A stretch of 64,000 nucleotides of DNA, taken from Microbacterium sp. M28. Its GTDB lineage: Bacteria > Actinomycetota > Actinomycetes > Actinomycetales > Microbacteriaceae. Of this stretch, positions 1-8,760 are shown one piece after another; positions within the stretch are counted from its first letter, which is position 1; every line of letters begins with the position of its first letter. The position numbers and the translations under genes were made by a program. The stretch is taken from assembly GCF_025836995.1 (NCBI RefSeq), contig NZ_CP107546.1, forward strand, positions 496,001 to 560,000, in the 5' to 3' direction. The notes beneath the pieces were generated by a model. The model was not told the origin of the DNA, did no database searches, and worked only from the letters and a program-made list of their open reading frames with translations.

Positions 1-1
1 G

Positions 2-184
2 TACCGACTGTTCGAGAACGGTGTGATGATCGACGAGCAGGCGCTCGCCGCGGCATCCCCGAACGCGCAGCGTGCCGTCACGCACGTGACCGGACGGGCG
101 CCGGGGACCCACACCTACGTCGCCGAGTTCTCCAACGCGGCCGGGACGACGAGTTCGAAGGAGATCACGGTGACCGTGCGGTAG
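2..184 (+). CDS. C-terminal end of a secreted or cell-wall protein (partial)
   Basis: The gene enters from the left edge and stops at TAG 182-184, leaving 60 residues. The fragment begins YRLFENG and ends in alternating beta-strand-like residues (KEITVTVR). That pattern is typical of a terminal fibronectin-III or Ig-like beta-sandwich on actinobacterial extracellular glycoside hydrolases. No catalytic residues lie in the visible part, so the enzyme class cannot be told. The frame is continuous with no internal stop. Confidence 0.55.
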   Translation, partial: YRLFENGVMIDEQALAAASPNAQRAVTHVTGRAPGTHTYVAEFSNAAGTTSSKEITVTVR

Positions 185-278
185 ACGGCGGCGGGGACGG
201 CGGGCAATCCGTTCGACGGATGCCTCCGAAGATCCTGTAGATGCGGCATCGGGCCGCACAGGAACAAGGAGGTCAATC

Positions 279-698
279 ATGCGCTCGTCCCCGAACCGTC
301 TTGTCGCCACGGTGTTCGGCGCGGTGTACATCCTCGTCGGGCTCCTCGGCTTCGCCGTCACCGGAGGTGTGGGTTTCCTCGCGACCGAGGGAGGCATGCT
401 CCTCGGGATCTTCATGGTCAACCCGCTGCACAACGTGGCGCATCTGCTGATCGGCGGGGCGCTGCTGATCGCGGGGCTCGTGTCCGTCCGGGCGGCCAAG
501 ACCGTGAACATCATCATCGGTGCGGCGTACCTGCTGCTCGGAATCGTCGGGTTCTTCCTCGTCGGCACGGCTCTCAACATCCTGGCGCTGAACACGTTCG
601 ACCACTTCCTGCACCTCGCGAGCGCGATCGTGCTGCTGGGCGTCGGGATCGCCGCCGATCGTTCGGTCGACCGGGCCTCGGCAGGCTGGGCCGCCTGA
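279..698 (+). CDS. DUF4383 family membrane protein
   Basis: 139 residues, with four predicted membrane helices at about 8-30, 52-70, 76-98 and 112-132. Two related His-containing motifs, NPLHNVAHLL (about 48-57) and FDHFLHL near 107, match the DUF4383 family of small actinobacterial membrane proteins of unknown function. A strong Shine-Dalgarno AAGGAGGT (266-273) fixes the ATG at 279. A second membrane-protein gene follows after 11 bp, suggesting cotranscription. Function is unknown. Confidence 0.8.
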   Translation: MRSSPNRLVATVFGAVYILVGLLGFAVTGGVGFLATEGGMLLGIFMVNPLHNVAHLLIGGALLIAGLVSVRAAKTVNIIIGAAYLLLGIVGFFLVGTALNILALNTFDHFLHLASAIVLLGVGIAADRSVDRASAGWAA

Positions 699-709
699 CC
701 GGGCCCGTC

Positions 710-1291
710 ATGAATCACTCGACGATGACCCCTCCCACGGCGGTGGAGGCCGATGCGCACCGTGACGCGGTGGCGGTCTGGCCCTCCATCGCCGCGTGGG
801 GTGGTGGACTGATCCTCGTCGCGCTCGGGGCCGGAGCGCTGACCGCGGCGGACGGCGGCCCCGCGCTCGCGACGACGGCCATCCTGCTGCTCGTGGCAGG
901 GGCCGCGGTCATCGCCTGGGGGACCGTGACGCTGATCCGGGCACGAGTCGTGGTTCCGAAGGCCGGTATCGCGGGCGCGATGGCGAGTGCCGCGCTCGCG
1001 ATCGCCGCGTTCGCGCAGGACCCGGTCCGGATGGGAATCCTCGCGGTGGCGCCGGCGGTGGCGCTGCTCGTCGTGACGGCTGTGGCCTGCGCGCTCCGGT
1101 TGCGGGGCCCGGCCGGCGGGGGACCGTACGCGGGATCCGGAGGACCTCGTCGACTGCGCGTCGCGGAGATCATCGTCGGCGCGATCCTGGCCTCGGCGCT
1201 CGTGACGCCGGCGCTCGCCTCGGTCGAGGCCGGACACCTCGCCCCACCCGGTGAGAACGTGGTGACGCCCGACATCGGTCACCAACACTGA
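710..1291 (+). CDS. Hypothetical membrane protein
   Basis: 193 residues with four likely membrane helices (about 24-45, 50-70, 82-100, 105-128) and a fifth hydrophobic stretch at about 150-170. The tail is polar and His-rich at the end (IGHQH). No family recognised. It starts 11 bp after the DUF4383 gene and ends before a strong terminator, so the two probably form one transcript. The ATG at 710 has no obvious Shine-Dalgarno, consistent with coupling to the gene before it. Confidence 0.6.
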   Translation: MNHSTMTPPTAVEADAHRDAVAVWPSIAAWGGGLILVALGAGALTAADGGPALATTAILLLVAGAAVIAWGTVTLIRARVVVPKAGIAGAMASAALAIAAFAQDPVRMGILAVAPAVALLVVTAVACALRLRGPAGGGPYAGSGGPRRLRVAEIIVGAILASALVTPALASVEAGHLAPPGENVVTPDIGHQH

Positions 1292-1311
1292 CGACAGTTC
1301 CGGTCGGACAG

Positions 1312-1349
1312 GCGCACCGCCCCACCCGTTCCCGGGTGGGGCGGTGCGC
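1312..1349. terminator. Intrinsic terminator, 17-bp stem
   Basis: Arms 1312-1328 and 1333-1349 are perfectly complementary (GCGCACCGCCCCACCCG) with a TTCC tetraloop. It lies 20 bp after the preceding stop codon and insulates it from the sugar operon. There is no long T tract, as is usual for high-GC actinobacteria. Confidence 0.85.
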
Positions 1350-1385
1350 TGCTTGCGTTGGAAGCGAGTCGCATGGCACACTAAC

Positions 1386-1399
1386 GGAAAGCGTTTACC
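1386..1399. promoter_or_regulatory. Candidate LacI-family operator before the sugar operon
   Basis: GGAAAGCGTTTACC is an imperfect palindrome around a central CG, matching the LacI/GalR consensus form (GAAA-CG-TTTC-like). It lies 42 bp before the Gfo/Idh start codon. A LacI-family gene ends the adjacent gene run (5515-6546), so it is the natural binding partner. That pairing is inference. Confidence 0.6.
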
Positions 1400-1441
1400 C
1401 CAGCATCCGGATTCGGATGCCGACCTCACGAACGGAAAGCA

Positions 1442-2602
1442 ATGTCACAGGCGACGACCCGCGAGATCGGGATCATCATGAACGGCGTCTCCGGACGCAT
1501 GGGCTACCGGCAGCACCTGGTGCGCTCCATCCTCGCGATCCGCGACCAGGGCGGCATCGAGCTGTCCGACGGCACGCGCGTCACCGTGAAGCCGATGCTC
1601 GTCGGCCGCAGCGAGCAGAAGCTCGCCGAGCTCGCCGCCAAGCACGGCATCGAGGACTACACCACCGACCTCGACGCGGCCCTGGCGGACCCGCGGTGGG
1701 AGATCTACGCCGACTTCCTCGTCACGAAGGCACGTGCCACCGCCATCCGCAAGGCGATCGCCGCCGGCAAGGCCATCTACACCGAGAAGCCGACCGCCGA
1801 GTCGCTGGAGGAGGCGCTCGAGCTGGCCCGCCTCGCACAGGCCGCCGGCGTCAAGACCGGTGTCGTGCACGACAAGCTCTACCTCCCCGGCCTGCAGAAG
1901 CTGAAGCGTCTGATCGACTCCGGCTTCTTCGGCCGCATCCTGTCGGTCCGCGGCGAGTTCGGCTACTGGGTCTTCGAGGGCGACTGGCAGCCGGCGCAGC
2001 GTCCGAGCTGGAACTACCGCACCGAGGACGGCGGCGGCATCATCACCGACATGTTCCCGCACTGGAACTACGTGCTCGAGAACCTGTTCGGCGACGTCAA
2101 GAGCGTCTATGCGCAGGCGGCCGTGCACATCGCCGACCGCTGGGACGAGAAGGGCGAGCACTACACCGCCACGGCCGAGGACGCCGCGTACGGCATCTTC
2201 GAGCTCGAGGGCGGCATCATCGCCGAGATCAACTCGTCGTGGACCGTCCGGGTGAACCGCGACGAATTGGTCGAGTTCCAGGTCGACGGCACGCACGGCT
2301 CGGCGGTGGTCGGCCTGTTCGGGGCGAAGATCCAGCCGCGCAACGCCACACCGAAGCCGGTCTGGAACCCCGACCTCGAGGACAGCCACGACTACGACGC
2401 CGACTGGCAGAACGTGCCGACGAACGACGTGTTCCTCAACGGCTTCCGCCAGCAGTGGGAGGAGTACCTGGAGTCGTACGTGTTCGGCACCGAGTACGAG
2501 TACGACCTCCTCGCCGGCGCCCGTGGTGTGCAGTTCGCCGAGGCCGGCCTCGCGTCCAGCGCCGAGGGTCGCAAGATCGCCATCGAGCCCCTGTCCCTCT
2601 GA
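1442..2602 (+). CDS. Gfo/Idh/MocA family oxidoreductase
   Basis: 386 residues. An N-terminal Rossmann fold has a glycine-rich nucleotide-binding segment (about 10-26). The family EKP motif at 115-117 carries the conserved active-site lysine K116. The C-terminal half is the alpha/beta substrate domain. Such enzymes oxidise or reduce sugar or inositol hydroxyls with NAD(P). It is the first gene of an operon; its TGA overlaps the ATG of the DUF993 gene by one base. The probable role is oxidation of a sugar ring carbon before aldol cleavage or isomerisation by downstream proteins. The substrate cannot be read from the sequence. Confidence 0.85.
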   Translation: MSQATTREIGIIMNGVSGRMGYRQHLVRSILAIRDQGGIELSDGTRVTVKPMLVGRSEQKLAELAAKHGIEDYTTDLDAALADPRWEIYADFLVTKARATAIRKAIAAGKAIYTEKPTAESLEEALELARLAQAAGVKTGVVHDKLYLPGLQKLKRLIDSGFFGRILSVRGEFGYWVFEGDWQPAQRPSWNYRTEDGGGIITDMFPHWNYVLENLFGDVKSVYAQAAVHIADRWDEKGEHYTATAEDAAYGIFELEGGIIAEINSSWTVRVNRDELVEFQVDGTHGSAVVGLFGAKIQPRNATPKPVWNPDLEDSHDYDADWQNVPTNDVFLNGFRQQWEEYLESYVFGTEYEYDLLAGARGVQFAEAGLASSAEGRKIAIEPLSL

Positions 2603-3771
2603 TGTCGACGCTTCGCCTGCTTTCGGCATCCGGAGAGCTCTCGGATGCCGCGCTGAACGACTCCGGCGCGTACACGCGTCCGGGCTCGCCGCTCCGCTCG
2701 CGCGTCGCGTATGCCGCTGCGCACGTCGTCCCGGTGGTCTGGGGGGACAACACCCCCGGCCAGCCGGCCGACATCGACTGGGACTCCACACTGGCGTTCC
2801 GCCGCAACGTGTACTCGTGGGGTCTCGGCGTCGCGGACGCGATGGACACGGCCCAGCGCAACATGGGGCTGGATGCCGCGGCCACCCGTGAGCTCATCTC
2901 GCGCAGCGCCCAGGTCGCCCGCGAGGAGGGCGGCTCGGTCGTGGTCGGCGTCAACACCGACCACATCCTCGAGTCGCACATCTCGCTCGATCAGGTGACC
3001 GACGCGTACAAGGAGCAGCTGCACTTCACGGAGGAGCAGGGTGCCGGCCCCGTGCTGATGGCGTCGCGTCATCTCGCACGGGTCGCCACGTCGGCCGAGG
3101 ACTACCGTCGCGTGTACCGGTCGGTGCTGCAGTCCGCGACGGTTCCCGTCGTGCTGCACTGGCTGGGCACCGCCTTCGACCCTGAGCTCGCCGGCTACTT
3201 CGGTGCCGACGACTGGCAGACGGCGTCGTCGACGCTGCTCGACATCATCGCCGAGAACCCGGGCAAGGTCGCGGGCGTCAAGATGAGCCTGCTCAATGCG
3301 GAGAGCGAGATCTCGGTGCGCGAGCGGCTCCCGGAGGGTGTCCGGATGTTCACGGGCGACGACTTCAACTACGTCGGGCTGATCGGAGACTCGGGCGTCG
3401 GCGAGCGGCCGTACTCGGACGCCCTGCTGGGCGCCTTCGCCGCGATCACGCCGGTCGCGTCGGCGGCCATCCAGGCACTGGATGCCGGAGACGGCGCCGC
3501 GTACGAGCGCATCCTCGGGCCCACGGAGGAGCTCAGCCGTCAGGTGTTCGCCGCGCCGACGTTCTACTACAAGACGGGTGTCGCCTTCCTCTCCTGGCTC
3601 AACGGCCACCAGCCGGCGTTCCAGATGGTCGGCGGGCTGCACTCGGCGCGAAGCCTTCCGCACCTCTCGCGGATCGTCGAACTCGCCAACGCGTCGCTCG
3701 CGCTGGAGCAGCCCGAGCTCGCTCTCGAGCGCTGGCACGGGATGCTGCGGCTGAACGGGGTGGAAGCATGA
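2602..3771 (+). CDS. DUF993 family protein (dihydrodipicolinate synthase-like TIM barrel)
   Basis: 389 residues, the full length of the DUF993 family. The fold is predicted to be a DHDPS/NAL-type class I aldolase barrel. GKVAGVKMSLLN (about 220-231) places a lysine where aldolases of this superfamily form the Schiff base; that assignment is by analogy. The ATG overlaps the preceding stop codon (TGATG) and its own stop overlaps the next start (ATGA), showing tight translational coupling. It probably performs a retro-aldol or dehydration step on the keto-sugar made by the Gfo/Idh enzyme. No biochemical function is established for the family. Confidence 0.8.
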   Translation: MSTLRLLSASGELSDAALNDSGAYTRPGSPLRSRVAYAAAHVVPVVWGDNTPGQPADIDWDSTLAFRRNVYSWGLGVADAMDTAQRNMGLDAAATRELISRSAQVAREEGGSVVVGVNTDHILESHISLDQVTDAYKEQLHFTEEQGAGPVLMASRHLARVATSAEDYRRVYRSVLQSATVPVVLHWLGTAFDPELAGYFGADDWQTASSTLLDIIAENPGKVAGVKMSLLNAESEISVRERLPEGVRMFTGDDFNYVGLIGDSGVGERPYSDALLGAFAAITPVASAAIQALDAGDGAAYERILGPTEELSRQVFAAPTFYYKTGVAFLSWLNGHQPAFQMVGGLHSARSLPHLSRIVELANASLALEQPELALERWHGMLRLNGVEA

Positions 3772-4625
3772 GTCATCCGAAGCTGTCGATCAACCAGGCC
3801 ACGATCAAGTACGCGAACCTGGCCGATGCGCTGAGCGCCACGGTCGCCGGCGGTGTCGAGGCGATCGGTCTGTGGCGCGAACCGGTGACCGAGGTCGGTC
3901 TCGCGACCGCCGCCGAGATGCTCACCGACTCGGGTCTGCGGTTCACGACGCACTGCCGCGGTGGCTTCTTCACGCTGCCGGACGGCCCTGCCCGCACGCA
4001 GGCGCTGGACGACAACCGCCGTGCGATCGAGGAGACCGCGACGCTGGCCGCCGCCGGCGCTGAGGGGTCGACCTCGATCCTCGTGCTCGTCGCCGGCGGT
4101 CTGCCGGAGGGGTCGCGCGACATCATCGGCGCTCGTGAGCGGGTGCGCGACGCGATCGGCGAGCTGGTTCCGGATGCCGCGGCCGCCGGAGTGACGCTCG
4201 CCATCGAGCCGCTGCATCCGATGTATGCGACCGACCGGTGCGTGGTGTCGACGCTGGGTCAGGCGCTGGACATCGCGTCGGACTTCGACCCGGCCGTGGT
4301 CGGTGCGACGGTCGACACGTTCCACATCTTCTGGGACCCGCAGGTGCTGGACCAGATCGCGCGCGCGGGCCGCGAGGGTCGAATCGCGACGTACCAGGTG
4401 TGCGATTGGAAGACCCCGCTCGCCGCCGATGTGCTGCTGAGCCGGCACTACATGGGCGACGGTGTGATCGACTTCGGCTCGTTGACCCGTGCCGTCGTGG
4501 ATGCCGGGTACACCGGGGACATCGAGGTGGAGATCTTCAACGAGGAGGTCTGGGCGACGGACCCGGTCGAGGTCGTGCGGCGCACCGCCGCGGCCTTCGA
4601 AGACGTCGTCGTCCCGCACCTGTGA
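3768..4625 (+). CDS. Sugar phosphate isomerase/epimerase (AP-endonuclease-2-type TIM barrel)
   Basis: 285 residues. The xylose-isomerase-like barrel is recognisable from its likely metal-ligand segments: AIEPLHPMY, VDTFHIFWDP and the late EVEIFNEE glutamate. Enzymes of this fold use a divalent metal to isomerise, epimerise or eliminate at keto-sugars. ATGA overlap with DUF993 at 3768-3771 ties it to the operon. A second, diverged barrel protein follows 10 bp after the stop. Substrate unknown. Confidence 0.82.
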   Translation: MSHPKLSINQATIKYANLADALSATVAGGVEAIGLWREPVTEVGLATAAEMLTDSGLRFTTHCRGGFFTLPDGPARTQALDDNRRAIEETATLAAAGAEGSTSILVLVAGGLPEGSRDIIGARERVRDAIGELVPDAAAAGVTLAIEPLHPMYATDRCVVSTLGQALDIASDFDPAVVGATVDTFHIFWDPQVLDQIARAGREGRIATYQVCDWKTPLAADVLLSRHYMGDGVIDFGSLTRAVVDAGYTGDIEVEIFNEEVWATDPVEVVRRTAAAFEDVVVPHL

Positions 4626-4635
4626 TGCTGGAGAC

Positions 4636-5394
4636 ATGACCATCCGAATCGGACTGTGCTCGGTGACCTTCCGCGGGCTGAGCGCCGCACAGATCGTGAC
4701 GCTCGCCGCCGAGGCGCGCCTCGAGTCGATCGAGTGGGGCGGTGACATCCACGTGCCGGCCGGCGATACGGTGGCGGCGCGGAACGTGGCGGCGCTGACG
4801 GCGGATGCCGGACTCGCCGTCGCCTCGTACGGGTCCTACTTCCGCGCCGGCGAAGGCGAGGACATCGGCCCGGCGCTGGACAGCGCGGCCGAGCTCGGAG
4901 CCCGCCGCATCCGGGTCTGGGCGGGGTCCGTCGGCTCAGCGGAGGCGGACGCGACCGACAGGGCCCGCACGATCGATCGACTGCGCGACGCGGCGATCGC
5001 GGCATCCGAACGGCGGCTCGAACTCGCGCTCGAGTTCCACGGCGGCACTCTCGCCGACACCCCGGAGGCGACTCTGAGTGTGCTCGACGACGTGCGCCAC
5101 CCTGCGCTGCGGACGTACTGGCAGCCGACCGTCGGGGCATCCGACGAGGTCGCGGTCGCCGAGTACCGCAGGGTCGCCGATCGGGTGAGCGCCGTGCACG
5201 TGTTCTCCTGGTGGCCGCGCACGGAACGGATGGCGCTGACGGAGCGCGACGGCCTCTGGCGAGAACTCTTCGCCGCGGCAGCTGCGACGCCGACGCCGCC
5301 GCAGGACGCGTTGCTGGAGTTCGTGCCGGACGACGACCCCGCCGTGCTCGCGCGTGAGGCCGCGGCGCTGAGAGGCTACCGTGACGACGTCTGA
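4636..5394 (+). CDS. Second sugar isomerase/epimerase-like TIM-barrel protein
   Basis: 252 residues, starting MTIRIGLCSVTFRGL at the ATG preceded by CTGGAGAC. It carries the LALEFHGG segment and a late LEFVPDDD segment in the positions of the metal-binding acids of the AP-endonuclease-2 superfamily. It is shorter and distinct from its neighbour, so the operon encodes two barrel enzymes that could act one after the other. Last gene of the tightly packed catabolic block; the LacI gene follows after 120 bp. Confidence 0.75.
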   Translation: MTIRIGLCSVTFRGLSAAQIVTLAAEARLESIEWGGDIHVPAGDTVAARNVAALTADAGLAVASYGSYFRAGEGEDIGPALDSAAELGARRIRVWAGSVGSAEADATDRARTIDRLRDAAIAASERRLELALEFHGGTLADTPEATLSVLDDVRHPALRTYWQPTVGASDEVAVAEYRRVADRVSAVHVFSWWPRTERMALTERDGLWRELFAAAAATPTPPQDALLEFVPDDDPAVLAREAAALRGYRDDV

Positions 5395-5460
5395 GCGGCC
5401 GGTTCGAGGCTCCTCATGGATAGCGCGCTCATGCGTGCTGAGCGGCGGATCCTCGGCCGA

Positions 5461-5470
5461 AACGGCCGTT
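5461..5470. promoter_or_regulatory. Short palindrome upstream of the LacI regulator
   Basis: AACGGCCGTT is a perfect 10-bp palindrome 45 bp before the regulator start codon, in the only sizeable gap of this gene run (5395-5514). It may be an autoregulatory operator, but it differs from the 1386 site and may be chance in GC-rich DNA. Confidence 0.25.
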
Positions 5471-5514
5471 CTCTGCGGGGTCGTGAACGCGCGGCGGACA
5501 CTAGGCTCGACGTC

Positions 5515-6546
5515 ATGACCTCAGCTCAGGACGCTCCGGCCGCGCGCCCGGGCCGCGGGGCCACTGCCACGCTGCATGACGTCGCCCGCGAGGCGGGCGT
5601 CTCGCTGGCCACGGCATCCCGCGCGCTGAACGGCTCCATCCGCAACGTCAAGGAGGAGAACCGCGAGCGGGTGCGTCTGGCGGCCGAGAAACTCGGCTAC
5701 ACGACGAACATCCTCGCGCAGGCGACCGTCCGCGGGACGTCGTCGGTCATCGCGTTGCTGGTCGCGGACATCGCCGACCCCTACTTCGGGCTCATCGCGT
5801 CCGGCGTCGCACGCGGCGCAGACGAGCAGGGGCTCATCGTCACGATCGCGGTCACCGAGCGCGACGCCCAGCGCGAGCTGCGGCTCGTCCGGGCGCTGAG
5901 GGGACAGCGGCCGCAGGGCCTCATCCTCGCCGCGTCGCGAGGCGCCGAGGACACCGCCATGCACGACGAGGTCGAGGCATTCACCCGTCTCGGCGGCCGC
6001 GTCGTGTCGTTCGGCGGCAGCGTCGCCGACGAGCGGATCGTGGAGATCGACAACGTCGCGGGAGCCCGGATGCTCGGCGAGGCGATGGCCGCTCGCGGGT
6101 ACCGCCGGGCCGTGGTGCTGGCGGGCGCCGAGGGCATCCGCACCTCCGACGATCGCATCGCGGGTTTCCAGGCCGGATTCGTGGCCGGCGGCGGAGCAGC
6201 AGACCGCATCTACCGTTCGGGCTTCGCGCGCGAATCGGGCGCGACGGCGATGGCCGAGGCCCTGGCCGACGGCATCGATGCCGGGACGCTGGTGTTCGGC
6301 ATGAGCGACGTGGTCGCGATCGGAGCGATGTCGGCGATCCGCGCGGCGGGCCGTGAGGTCGGCGCCGACATCGCCGTCTGCGGTTTCGACGACGTGCCGG
6401 TCAGTCTCGATGTGAGCCCTGCGCTCACGACCGTGCGGGTGCCGCTGACCGAGGTCGGCTATCAGGCCTTCCGCGCCACGGTGGATGAGGACTGGACGCA
6501 GCCGCCCCTCGACCTGGAGGTCGTCGTGCGTGCGAGCACGCCGTGA
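5515..6546 (+). CDS. LacI family transcriptional regulator
   Basis: 343 residues. The LacI helix-turn-helix and hinge occupy about 19-75, with the characteristic TLHDVAREAGVS and TASRALNG segments. They are followed by a periplasmic-binding-protein-like effector domain ending in FDDVPVSLDVSPALTTV. The upstream ATG at 5416 is in frame but would add 33 untypical residues, so 5515 was chosen for family length. It likely senses a sugar intermediate and controls the operon from 1442 through the 1386-1399 site. The stop overlaps the next gene (GTGA). Confidence 0.9.
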   Translation: MTSAQDAPAARPGRGATATLHDVAREAGVSLATASRALNGSIRNVKEENRERVRLAAEKLGYTTNILAQATVRGTSSVIALLVADIADPYFGLIASGVARGADEQGLIVTIAVTERDAQRELRLVRALRGQRPQGLILAASRGAEDTAMHDEVEAFTRLGGRVVSFGGSVADERIVEIDNVAGARMLGEAMAARGYRRAVVLAGAEGIRTSDDRIAGFQAGFVAGGGAADRIYRSGFARESGATAMAEALADGIDAGTLVFGMSDVVAIGAMSAIRAAGREVGADIAVCGFDDVPVSLDVSPALTTVRVPLTEVGYQAFRATVDEDWTQPPLDLEVVVRASTP

Positions 6547-7538
6547 GCGGCGTTGCTGCGTACCGGCGACGGACGCGCCGGACCATCGTGGGCGCGACCA
6601 CGGCGGTCGTCATCGCAGGAGCGATCGTGCTCGTGGCGAACGCCTGCGCGCCGATGAGGATCGCCACCTGGTCGGCGGTGCCGCAGGCCGAGGCCCTGGT
6701 CGGCGACAGCGGTGAGGTCACCGTCTACGTCAGAGAGCCGAACATCAACGTCTCGCCGCAGTGCGATCTGCGGTTGCAGATGCGCGAGGACATCTCCGTC
6801 GACGAACTGACCGACGTGCTCACGCGGGTAGACACGACCGATACCGGCGAGCGCTGCGCGATCACGGAGGTGCGAACAGTTCATCCGACATCGCTCCACG
6901 CCGAGGACTGGAGCGGCGTGAGCGCGCAGGGCTGGGCGGTGCTGGCCGAGCGGATGCTGCGCGACCGGTGGATCTCGATCTTCCGGGCCGAGGATGAGGA
7001 TGCCGAGGCCGACTGGATCCTCGACGCGCCCCTGCTGCACGGGACGACGGCCGAGGGCGTCACCGGCATCCGCGAAGTCATCGCCGGCCCGCCGCTGGAA
7101 CCCGTGCTCGGGCCGACGAGCTGGGACGTGCACTGGTCGCCGTCGGACGCCGATCCAGTGCCCCACTCGATCAGCGTCGTCTCGGACGTGACACCTCCGG
7201 TCGCGGTGGCGGACGCGCTCGATGACCTCGTGCCGCTCATCGATCGCATCACGCAGGACGACACCGGAGGAGACGGTGTCGCCGACCTGGACGACACCCT
7301 GTACTCGGTGAAGGTCGATCTGACGACGGCGGACGGGCAGACCCACGCGGTCGTCCGGCTGACCGTGAACGACTGGTCGCTGGACGACATGACCGCGCAC
7401 GAGGCCGAATACCTCACGGCCAGTCGCGCGGCGGGCTACGCCGCCGAGTTCCTCATGGCCTTGCACGAATCCGACCTCGACCCTGACAGCGTCACCGTCG
7501 TGGCGAACGACACTCTCACCTGGGGAGACCAGAAATGA
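6543..7538 (+). CDS. Hypothetical membrane-anchored extracytoplasmic protein
   Basis: 331 residues starting with GTG at 6543, overlapping the LacI stop. A basic N-terminus is followed by one hydrophobic segment (about 15-35) ending VANAC, an imperfect lipobox, so it is either a lipoprotein or a signal anchor. The remainder is acidic with no recognised domain. Two related beta-strand-rich segments end in similar phrases (HSISVVSDVTPP and AVVRLTVNDWS). It is wedged by overlaps between a regulator and glycerate kinase, so it is cotranscribed. Function unknown. Confidence 0.55.
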   Translation: MSGVAAYRRRTRRTIVGATTAVVIAGAIVLVANACAPMRIATWSAVPQAEALVGDSGEVTVYVREPNINVSPQCDLRLQMREDISVDELTDVLTRVDTTDTGERCAITEVRTVHPTSLHAEDWSGVSAQGWAVLAERMLRDRWISIFRAEDEDAEADWILDAPLLHGTTAEGVTGIREVIAGPPLEPVLGPTSWDVHWSPSDADPVPHSISVVSDVTPPVAVADALDDLVPLIDRITQDDTGGDGVADLDDTLYSVKVDLTTADGQTHAVVRLTVNDWSLDDMTAHEAEYLTASRAAGYAAEFLMALHESDLDPDSVTVVANDTLTWGDQK

Positions 7539-8647
7539 ACCGCCGCATCGTCATCGCCCCTGACAGCTTCAAGGGCTCCATCTCGGCGGCGGATGCCGCG
7601 GCATCCCTCGCGCAGGGGTGGGCCGAGGTCGAGCACGACGCAGAGTTCCTGCTGCGGCCGATGGCCGACGGCGGCGAGGGGACTGTCGCGGCCTTCGAGG
7701 CCGCCGTCGACGGGGCCGAACGCCACATGGTGATCGTCGACGGCCCGGCCGGAGAGCCGATCACGAGCAGCTGGCTGTGGCTGCCTCCGACACCGGATGC
7801 CCCGCGAGGCAGCGCGGTCGTCGATCTGGCGTCGACGTCGGGCATCGAGCTGCTTGACGAACTGCGTCCGTGGGATGCCGACACGACCGGGTTCGGGCAG
7901 GCGATCGCCGCAGCCCTGGATTCCGGTGTCTCGCGCCTCGTGCTCGGCATCGGGTCCAGCGCGTCGACCGACGGCGGGATCGGACTGCTCACGGCGCTCG
8001 GCGCCCGTTTCCTCGATGCGCACGGCGAGCCCGTCGCGCCGGGGGCCGCCGGGCTGTGCGATGTCGTCTCGGTCGACAGGGTCGGTCTCTGGGGTGCACC
8101 GGAGGTGCGTGTACTCACGGACGTGACCAATCCGCTCACCGGTGACAGAGGCGCTGCGGCGGTGTTCGGACCGCAGAAGGGGCTGACGGATCCGGAGGAC
8201 ATCCGGACCGTGGATGCCGCTTTGGCGCGCCTGGCCGAGTTGCTGCGACTGGACCCCGCGCACCCGGGCGCGGGCGCCGCGGGGGGCGCCGGGGCCGCGT
8301 TGGTCGCCTGGGGTGCGACGCTGACGCCCGGCGCCGGAGCTGTGGCGGAGCTGATCGGTCTGGCCGACGCGATCGCCGAGGCGGACGTCGTCATCACCGG
8401 CGAGGGGTCGTTCGACGGCCAGTCCGGTGACGGCAAGGTCCCGTCGTTCGTCGCGGATCTCGCAGCTGATGCCGGGGTCACGGCCATGCTCGCCGCCGGC
8501 CGTATCACCTCGGATGCCGACACAGGCGCGTTCGCGGCATCCGCGTCGCTGACAGAACTCGCGGGCTCGGGCGAGGCCGCGCAGGCCGACGCCGCCGCGT
8601 GGCTGCGCGCCGCGGGAGCTGCGCTCGCCCGCGCCCACGTTCGCTGA
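7535..8647 (+). CDS. glxK: Glycerate kinase (GlxK/GarK family)
   Basis: 370 residues, typical length. It opens IVIAPDSFKGS, the family signature, and carries MADGGEGT, GIGSSASTDGG and the VITGEGSFDGQS segment of the glycerate 2-kinase family. It phosphorylates D-glycerate with ATP so the carbon enters lower glycolysis. The start overlaps the preceding gene by ATGA. Its place after the LacI gene suggests the upstream sugar pathway may yield a glycerate precursor such as tartronate semialdehyde or hydroxypyruvate; this is inference. A terminator follows. Confidence 0.9.
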   Translation: MNRRIVIAPDSFKGSISAADAAASLAQGWAEVEHDAEFLLRPMADGGEGTVAAFEAAVDGAERHMVIVDGPAGEPITSSWLWLPPTPDAPRGSAVVDLASTSGIELLDELRPWDADTTGFGQAIAAALDSGVSRLVLGIGSSASTDGGIGLLTALGARFLDAHGEPVAPGAAGLCDVVSVDRVGLWGAPEVRVLTDVTNPLTGDRGAAAVFGPQKGLTDPEDIRTVDAALARLAELLRLDPAHPGAGAAGGAGAALVAWGATLTPGAGAVAELIGLADAIAEADVVITGEGSFDGQSGDGKVPSFVADLAADAGVTAMLAAGRITSDADTGAFAASASLTELAGSGEAAQADAAAWLRAAGAALARAHVR

Positions 8648-8695
8648 GCTGCCCGCGCCCGCTTCGTTCGTCTGCGCCGGCGAGACCCGCTTTGC

Positions 8696-8732
8696 GGGGT
8701 GAGACTTGGCCAGGCGAAGTAAGTCTCACCCC
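8696..8732. terminator. Bidirectional terminator between glxK and pgm
   Basis: Twelve-base perfect arms GGGGTGAGACTT (8696-8707) and AAGTCTCACCCC (8721-8732) enclose a 13-nt loop. It sits between convergent genes and can serve both. A smaller CCCGC-TTT-GCGGG hairpin abuts it at 8685-8697. Confidence 0.8.
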
Positions 8733-8760
8733 ACAACCCACGTCTCGCGAATGAGCGGCG

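Noticed and set aside
1336-3771. Single 811-codon protein covering the Gfo/Idh and DUF993 region
   Set aside because: Its first half is an out-of-frame translation of the Gfo/Idh gene; only the DUF993 part from 2602 is real.
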